From Oscillospiraceae bacterium (lineage in GTDB: Bacteria > Bacillota > Clostridia > Oscillospirales > CAG-272): a stretch of 55,788 nucleotides of DNA. A program made the translations under genes and the position numbers. Numbering within the stretch: position 1 is the first letter of the stretch; each line of letters opens with the position of its first letter. The stretch is from contig SVSN01000014.1 in the NCBI GenBank assembly GCA_015064285.1, positions 1-55,788 on the forward strand, read 5' to 3'. Below the pieces are notes generated by a model. That model ran no database searches and was not told the DNA's origin. It was given only the letters and a program-made list of their open reading frames with translations. Shown here piece by piece: positions 50,799 through 55,788 of this stretch.

Positions 50799-53765
50799 AT
50801 GAAAACTATCACCGAAAAACTGGCTGTGGGTATGGACATCGGCTCCACCACGGCCAAGATTGCCATTACCCGTGGCGGCAAACTCCTGTACGCCCGGTAT
50901 GAACGGCATTTCTCCAAGGTGCGTACCAAAATTCTGGAAATGCTCCGGGATGCAAAAGAGGTGCTGAAAGACCTGCCCTTTACCGCTGCCCTCTCCGGTT
51001 CCGCCGGGCTGGGTCTGGCCAAGGACGCCGGTATCCCCTTCGTACAGGAAGTGTGGGCCACCGGTCAGATCGTAAAAACCCTGGAACCCGATACCTCTGC
51101 CGTCATCGAGCTGGGGGGCGAGGATGCCAAGATCTTATTTTTCAAGGGCGGCACGGACGAGCGTATGAACGGCTCCTGTGCGGGCGGTACCGGCGCGTTT
51201 ATCGACCAGATGGCGTCCCTTTTGAACATGACCCCCGATGAAATGGACGAAGCCAGCCTGCGGTATCAGAAAATTTACCCCATCGCCAGCCGGTGCGGGG
51301 TTTTCGCCAAATCCGACATCCAGCCTCTCCTGAACCAGGGCGCTTCCAAAGAAGACGTAGCCGCCAGCATCTATCAGGCCGTAGTCAACCAGACCATCGC
51401 CGGACTGGCCCAGGGCAGAAAGATCGAAGGCAAGGTTCTCTTTCTGGGCGGCCCCCTGTATTTCTGTAAAGGTCTGCGTGACCGGTTCGTGGAAACCCTC
51501 CGTCTGACCCCCGGCGAAACCGCGCTCTTCCCCGAATACGCCAGAATCGCCTGTGCGCTGGGAGCGGCACTGTATGCCGAAGAACAGGGGCGTGATTTCA
51601 CACTGGATTCCCTCTGCGAAGCCGTGGAAAAAGCCGTAACCCCGCCCATGACCCGGGTGATGGATCCCCTGTTTACTTCCCGGGAGGAATATGAAGCTTT
51701 CGCCGCCCGGCACCGGAAGGCAGACGTGCCGAAGATTCTGCTGGACAGCTATTCCGGCGAGGCATGGCTGGGCATCGACTGCGGCTCCACCACCACCAAG
51801 ATGGTTCTGACCGACCCGGACTGCCGCCTGCTCTACACCTATTACGACTCCAACAAGGGCAATCCCGTGGCGATTGTGAAGGAACAGCTCCAGCGGCTCT
51901 ATGGCCTGTGCGGCGACCGGATCCGCATTATGGGTGCCGCCGTGACGGGATACGGAGAAGACCTGATCAAAAACGCCTTCCACTGTGACACCGGCATCGT
52001 GGAAACCATCGCCCACTACACCGCCGCCCGCCATTTCCAGCCCGACGTGGATTTCATACTGGACATCGGCGGTCAGGATATCAAATGCTTCCGGATCCGA
52101 CAGGGCACCATCGACAGCATCATGCTCAATGAAGCCTGCTCCTCCGGATGCGGATCCTTTATCGAAACCTTTGCCAGGTCCATGGGCTATTCCTCTCCGG
52201 ATTTCGCCCGGCTGGGTCTGTTCGCCGATGCACCGGTGAATCTGGGCAGCCGCTGTACCGTGTTCATGAACTCGCAGGTCAAGCAGTCCCAGAAGGACGG
52301 CGCCACCGTGGCCGATATTTCCGCCGGTCTGTCCGTATCCGTGGTGAAAAACGCCATCTATAAAGTCATCCGCGCCCACTCTCCCGATGAGCTGGGCAAA
52401 CATATCGTGGTACAGGGCGGTACCTTCCACAACGACGCCGTGCTCCGTTCCTTCGAGCGGGAAATCGGCCGGGAAGTGGTTCGCCCCTCCATTGCGGGAC
52501 TGATGGGTGCCTATGGGGCTGCACTGTACATCATGGAGCAGAAAAAAGGAGACACCGCCGGCTCCACCCTGCTGACCGCCGAAGAGCTGACCGCCTTCAC
52601 CCACACCTCCAAAACCGCCACCTGTCAGGGATGCACCAACCACTGTTTCCTGACCATCAATCAGTTCTCGGACGGCAAGCGATTCATCTCCGGCAACAAA
52701 TGCGAGGGCGGGCTGGGCATGAAAGAAGACAAAACCGTCCCCAACCTGCACGAAATCAAGAGACAGATGCTGCTGGCCTGCGATAATACCACCGCCCCCC
52801 CGGAAAACAGCCGGGGCAAAATCGGTCTGCCGCTGGCGCTGGGTATGTACGAACTGGCGCCCCTGTGGTACGGGATTTTCTCGTCCCTCGGCTTTACCGT
52901 GAAGAATTCCGGCCTGTCAAGCAGAGAACTGTACGAAAAAGGCCATTTCTCCATCCCCTCCGACACCGCCTGCTACCCGGCCAAAATCATGCACGGCCAC
53001 ATGGAGCTGCTGCTGGAGGAAGGATGCGATGCCATCTTCTACCCCCGTCTGTCCTACAACGTGGACGAGCACCGGCCCGAGTCCGACAACCATTACAACT
53101 GCCCGGTGGTGGCCTACTACAGTGAGCTGCTCTCCGGCAACATGGACAGTCTGAAGGGACGGAAGTTCTATTACCCCTATCTGGACATCAACAACCGGAA
53201 AAACCTTCTGAAGGGTCTGTACAACGCTCTCCATGAAGACTACCCGGATATTACCAAAAAGGAAATCAAAGCCGCCATCGAAGCCGGATTCCGTCTGTAT
53301 GACGCCCATATGGCAAAGATCCGCGAGGAAGGCGAAAAGGCACTGGCATGGGCAAGAGAACACGGCAGACGGATCATGATTCTGGCCGGCCGCCCCTACC
53401 ACATCGACCCGGAAATCGGGCACGGCATCGACAAGCTGGCTCTGAGCCTGGGATATGTGGTGGTCTCGGAAGACGCAGTGGCCCACCTGGCCCCGGAACC
53501 GGAAGACCTGCACATCCTGAACCAGTGGACCTACCACAGCCGCCTGTACCGGGCTGCCCTTTACGCCGGCACAGTGGACGACGCCGATCTGGTACAGCTG
53601 GTCAGCTTCGGCTGCGGCGTGGACGCCATCACCACCGACGAAGTCCGGCAGCTTCTGGAAACCCGGAACCGCTTCTACACCCAGATCAAAATCGACGAAA
53701 TCAGCAACCTTGGCGCCGTCAAAATCCGCCTCCGCACGCTGAAAGCCAGTGTGGCACTGAAATAA
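50799..53765 (+). CDS. 2-hydroxyacyl-CoA dehydratase activase-like protein, N-terminal part of a split protein
   Basis: ATP-driven activator-like protein (BadF/BadG/BcrA/BcrD ATPase family). Its 988 residues hold two ASKHA ATPase modules, beginning VGMDIGSTTAKIAI and LGIDCGSTTTKMVL (about 325-338). Each has a cluster-binding-type loop, NGSCAGGTGAFID and NEACSSGCGSFIE. CQGCTNHCF and a DUF2229 domain (about 680-990) with HFSIPSDTACYPAKIMHGH follow. In most Clostridia a further HgdB-like module continues in the same roughly 1400-residue chain. Here the frame stops after RIRLRTLKASVALK, and that module is a separate gene at 54173. An ATG at 50757 is possible but lies on the presumed promoter. Confidence 0.85.
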   Translation: MKTITEKLAVGMDIGSTTAKIAITRGGKLLYARYERHFSKVRTKILEMLRDAKEVLKDLPFTAALSGSAGLGLAKDAGIPFVQEVWATGQIVKTLEPDTSAVIELGGEDAKILFFKGGTDERMNGSCAGGTGAFIDQMASLLNMTPDEMDEASLRYQKIYPIASRCGVFAKSDIQPLLNQGASKEDVAASIYQAVVNQTIAGLAQGRKIEGKVLFLGGPLYFCKGLRDRFVETLRLTPGETALFPEYARIACALGAALYAEEQGRDFTLDSLCEAVEKAVTPPMTRVMDPLFTSREEYEAFAARHRKADVPKILLDSYSGEAWLGIDCGSTTTKMVLTDPDCRLLYTYYDSNKGNPVAIVKEQLQRLYGLCGDRIRIMGAAVTGYGEDLIKNAFHCDTGIVETIAHYTAARHFQPDVDFILDIGGQDIKCFRIRQGTIDSIMLNEACSSGCGSFIETFARSMGYSSPDFARLGLFADAPVNLGSRCTVFMNSQVKQSQKDGATVADISAGLSVSVVKNAIYKVIRAHSPDELGKHIVVQGGTFHNDAVLRSFEREIGREVVRPSIAGLMGAYGAALYIMEQKKGDTAGSTLLTAEELTAFTHTSKTATCQGCTNHCFLTINQFSDGKRFISGNKCEGGLGMKEDKTVPNLHEIKRQMLLACDNTTAPPENSRGKIGLPLALGMYELAPLWYGIFSSLGFTVKNSGLSSRELYEKGHFSIPSDTACYPAKIMHGHMELLLEEGCDAIFYPRLSYNVDEHRPESDNHYNCPVVAYYSELLSGNMDSLKGRKFYYPYLDINNRKNLLKGLYNALHEDYPDITKKEIKAAIEAGFRLYDAHMAKIREEGEKALAWAREHGRRIMILAGRPYHIDPEIGHGIDKLALSLGYVVVSEDAVAHLAPEPEDLHILNQWTYHSRLYRAALYAGTVDDADLVQLVSFGCGVDAITTDEVRQLLETRNRFYTQIKIDEISNLGAVKIRLRTLKASVALK

Positions 53766-53854
53766 CACTTTGCGGGACCTAAAAAGACAACACAGCCTTA
53801 AATAAGCCCCACCCAAAGAGGTTAGGCCCAAAAGGTTAGATAACCCAAAACGAA

Positions 53855-54123
53855 ATCCCGCAATCAAAAACCGGCTACGGCGACCAGCAGGTATTCCCTT
53901 CGGGAAACCGACCGGTCCCTGCGAGCTCGCTCCACCCGGGATTCACCTGCGGTGAACCCGTAGAGTTGCTTCGCAACTCTGCTATTCACTCAGGTCTTGA
54001 AGAACACATATCACTGTGCAAACGGAATTGCAGAAACTATATCCCGCCCAAACCCTATTTAAAGTTCTTTGCTTAGCGCCGTGTGCGGCGCTTGGCTTTC
54101 TTTCAAAAAGCGTCCCGTCTCTC
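53855..54123 (+). repeat. Family A MITE-like repeat, copy A5, with nested hairpins
   Basis: Core CCGGCTACGGCGACCAGC, GGTATTCCCTTCGGGAAACC and GGAATTGCAGAAACTATATC. Relative to other copies it has a 47-base insert (53936-53982) made of two hairpins (TTCACC/GGTGAA and AGAGTTGC/GCAACTCT). It also has AGCGCCGTGTGCGGCGCT (54075-54092) at the variable site. It lies between the two halves of the activase. Confidence 0.75.
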
Positions 54124-54172
54124 CCCCCAAAAAACCCGCACCTACCAAATCACTGTAACGAAAAGAAGAACA

Positions 54173-55417
54173 ATGAAGAACTACATAGAATTCACACAAG
54201 AGATGAAAGCCACGTACACAGTGCTGGCGCCGACGATGCTGCCGCTGCATTTCCGGATGGTGAAGCAGATCCTTGTCAACCGGGGATATACTGTGGAGCT
54301 GCTGGACGACAGAGGGCCGGAGATCGCCGAGCTGGGCCTGAAGTACGTGCACAACGATACGTGCTATCCCGCCATTCTGTGTATCGGGCAGTTCATGAAA
54401 GCCCTGCAGAGCGGGAAATACGATCCCCACAAGACCGCACTGCTCCTGTTCCAGACAGGGGGCGGCTGTCGTGCGTCCAATTATATCTCCCTGCTGCGGA
54501 AAGCCCTGAAGAACGCCGGCATGGAGTATGTTCCCGTGATTCCCATGGGCGTGGCCGGGTACGAAAAGCATTCCGGCTTCCAGCTGGATGTCCCCATGCT
54601 GCACCGGCTCCTGTACGCCCTGAACTACGGAGACCTGCTGATGACGCTGACCAACCAGATCAAACCCTACGAAAACCATCCCGGTGACGCGGAAGCACTG
54701 GCTGCCCGCTGGACCGACACGCTGGTGAGCGAACTGATGACCTCCGGCAACCGGCTCAGCTATCCGAAAATCCGCGCCAACTATATAAAAATCCTGAACG
54801 ACTTCGCCGAAATCCCCGTAACCATACGGAAAGCCCCCAGAGTCGGCATCGTAGGCGAAATCTACGTGAAGTTCTCCCCCCTGGGCAACAACGACCTGGA
54901 AGCGTTCCTTGTCAGAGAAGGAGCGGAAGTGGTGGTTCCCGGCCTGCTGGACTTCTTCATGTACTGCGCCTACAACGGCTATTATGACGGCAAGCTCTAT
55001 CCCGGCGGCATCAAAAAACAGCTCATGTCCCAGGCATGGAAGATCGGCTTCCGGTTCCTTCTGAAAAAGCAGCGTGACCTGATCGACGCCATCCGGAAGC
55101 ACGGCCGTTTCCGTCCCATGACCCCCTTCGACCATACCATCGAACTGACCAAAGGCTACATCGGTCTGGGCACCAAAATGGGCGAAGGCTGGCTCCTGTC
55201 TGCGGAAATGCTGGAACTGGCCGACTCCGGCGTGTCCGGCATCGTCTGCACCCAGCCCTTCGGCTGCCTGCCCAACCACATCTGCGGCAAAGGCATGATG
55301 AAACCCATCAAGGAAGCCATCCCCGGCGTCAACATCGTCGCCATCGACTACGATGCAGGCGCTACGGCAGTCAACCAGGAAAACCGCCTGAAACTTATGC
55401 TGGCGCAGTCGAACTAG
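54173..55417 (+). CDS. HgdB-like C-terminal part of the split activase
   Basis: 414 residues with the 2-hydroxyacyl-CoA dehydratase (HgdB)-like/DUF2229 pattern: FTQEMKATYTVLAPTMLPLH, GLKYVHNDTCYPAILCIGQ, LLFQTGGGCRASNYISLLRK and VCTQPFGCLPNHICGKGM, with conserved cysteines. This matches the C-terminal third of the single-chain activases. The ATG at 54173 has only an AAAGAAG ribosome site, weak by the standard of this window, and the frame stays open upstream into repeat A5 (to 54083). The two proteins together total about 1400 residues, the single-chain length. Confidence 0.82.
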   Translation: MKNYIEFTQEMKATYTVLAPTMLPLHFRMVKQILVNRGYTVELLDDRGPEIAELGLKYVHNDTCYPAILCIGQFMKALQSGKYDPHKTALLLFQTGGGCRASNYISLLRKALKNAGMEYVPVIPMGVAGYEKHSGFQLDVPMLHRLLYALNYGDLLMTLTNQIKPYENHPGDAEALAARWTDTLVSELMTSGNRLSYPKIRANYIKILNDFAEIPVTIRKAPRVGIVGEIYVKFSPLGNNDLEAFLVREGAEVVVPGLLDFFMYCAYNGYYDGKLYPGGIKKQLMSQAWKIGFRFLLKKQRDLIDAIRKHGRFRPMTPFDHTIELTKGYIGLGTKMGEGWLLSAEMLELADSGVSGIVCTQPFGCLPNHICGKGMMKPIKEAIPGVNIVAIDYDAGATAVNQENRLKLMLAQSN

Positions 55418-55460
55418 TTTTCCTGGAAAACCGCCTGAAACTCATGCTGGCGCAGTCGAA
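55378..55460 (+). repeat. 47-base-period tandem duplication of the gene end
   Basis: GGAAAACCGCCTGAAACTTA through CGCAGTCGAA (55378-55413) recurs at 55425-55460 with one mismatch. The second copy would encode the same C-terminus ending in AAT TAA. Confidence 0.8.
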
Positions 55461-55490
55461 TTAAGAATTGAGAATTATGAATTAAGAATT
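55459..55490. repeat. AATTAAGAATT-type array
   Basis: AATTAAGAATTGAGAATTAT then GAATTAAGAATT directly follows the second copy of the duplicated gene end. Confidence 0.6.
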
Positions 55491-55546
55491 GCCGGGTACT
55501 TTGTAAAACGATACTTATGCTGACAGAAATAAAGCATATTTCGTAG

Positions 55547-55568
55547 GGCGGGATGCCCACATCCCGCC
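55547..55568. repeat. REP-like palindrome
   Basis: GGCGGGATG and CATCCCGCC form a nine-base stem with a four-base loop, a form scattered between genes in gut Clostridia. Confidence 0.55.
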
Positions 55569-55731
55569 GCCATACATTTTGCAGTTCATATATCTCTGTA
55601 AAAGAACCATCCCTGACCAAATCAAAAACAAACCGCTGTGATTCCGGGATTTTTCCCATAATGTAATGCCCCAAATTGTACGGACAGTACAAAAAAACAC
55701 CCTATGGTAAGAAATATAAAATTTTAAGCGG

Positions 55732-55776
55732 TAAACTGGCTTCGTTTTTCAAGCGGAGTCAGTTTTGTTTTGGCCT
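55732..55776 (+). terminator. Terminator-like hairpin at the window end
   Basis: AACTGGCTTCG and GCGGAGTCAGTT pair imperfectly and are followed by TTGTTTTGG. The 55491-55731 stretch holds no convincing gene. Confidence 0.5.
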
Positions 55777-55788
55777 GGATTCTCTCGT

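Noticed and set aside
55414-55692. 92-codon minus-strand open frame at the window end
   Set aside because: Its middle is read from a REP-like palindrome and its end from the AATTAAGAATT array and the duplicated gene end; no ribosome site.
1-55788. tRNA, rRNA, classical insertion sequences, replication origin
   Set aside because: No cloverleaf with CCA-type end, no rRNA signature, no transposase and no DnaA-box cluster were recognised by eye; a covariance search was not possible.

Overview
The window reads as chromosomal DNA of a strictly anaerobic, probably gut-associated member of the Clostridia (Oscillospirales- or Christensenellales-like). The grounds are purine-rich Shine-Dalgarno sites before nearly every gene, sigma-A-type promoters, GC-rich third codon positions, and genes for anaerobic chemistry: an NrdG-type radical SAM activase, indolepyruvate:ferredoxin oxidoreductase and a 2-hydroxyacyl-CoA dehydratase activase. 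No rRNA, tRNA, CRISPR array, integrase or transposase gene was seen, so the lineage cannot be fixed further.

Layout. 1-21.8 kb is ordinary chromosome: two orphan sugar-type solute-binding lipoproteins, a MazF toxin without a visible antitoxin, an acyl-CoA synthetase, a large HTH protein of unknown family, a TRAP-TAXI uptake operon (binding protein, DUF1850, fused permease), a TIGR01212 radical SAM protein, GDPD and SGNH hydrolases, NrdG, a ribokinase-RuvX-cyclophilin run, an ECF sigma/anti-sigma pair and a thioredoxin-like protein. 21.8-35.4 kb is a compact phage-derived morphogenesis cluster: 17 intact minus-strand genes in virion order (terminase, portal, scaffold, capsid, connectors, tail tube, chaperones, a very short tape measure, Dit, Tal, tip proteins), with two small regulators transcribed divergently. 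No integrase, repressor, replication, holin or endolysin gene is present. The divergent control region carries two perfect GAAC-N4-GTTC palindromes of the Firmicute LexA type plus two near matches. The best hypothesis is an SOS-controlled domesticated particle, similar in content to gene transfer agents; a decayed prophage is the main alternative.

35.5-49.8 kb holds an MFS/DMT/MATE transporter group, a DUF1934 protein, a sialate O-acetylesterase-like enzyme, a candidate small RNA with its own promoter and terminator, a CotH-like lipoprotein, an Mbeg1-like alpha/beta hydrolase, a VanY-type peptidase with an RG/Q-rich cytoplasmic tail, MnmM, and IorB/IorA. 49.8-55.8 kb has a 1-kb repeat-rich gap, then a 2-hydroxyacyl-CoA dehydratase activase that appears split in two exactly where a dispersed repeat sits.

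The intergenic space is unusual. Five copies of a 250-330 bp MITE-like element (family A) lie near 11.1, 15.5, 16.7, 47.2 and 53.9 kb. They have degenerate terminal inverted repeats, and different small hairpins sit at the same internal position in different copies. Several copies are bordered by AT-rich AATTAAGAATT-type arrays, which also occur alone and supply stop codons to genes. A second, looser AC/GT-rich family (B) occurs near 1.7, 36.8 and 50 kb.
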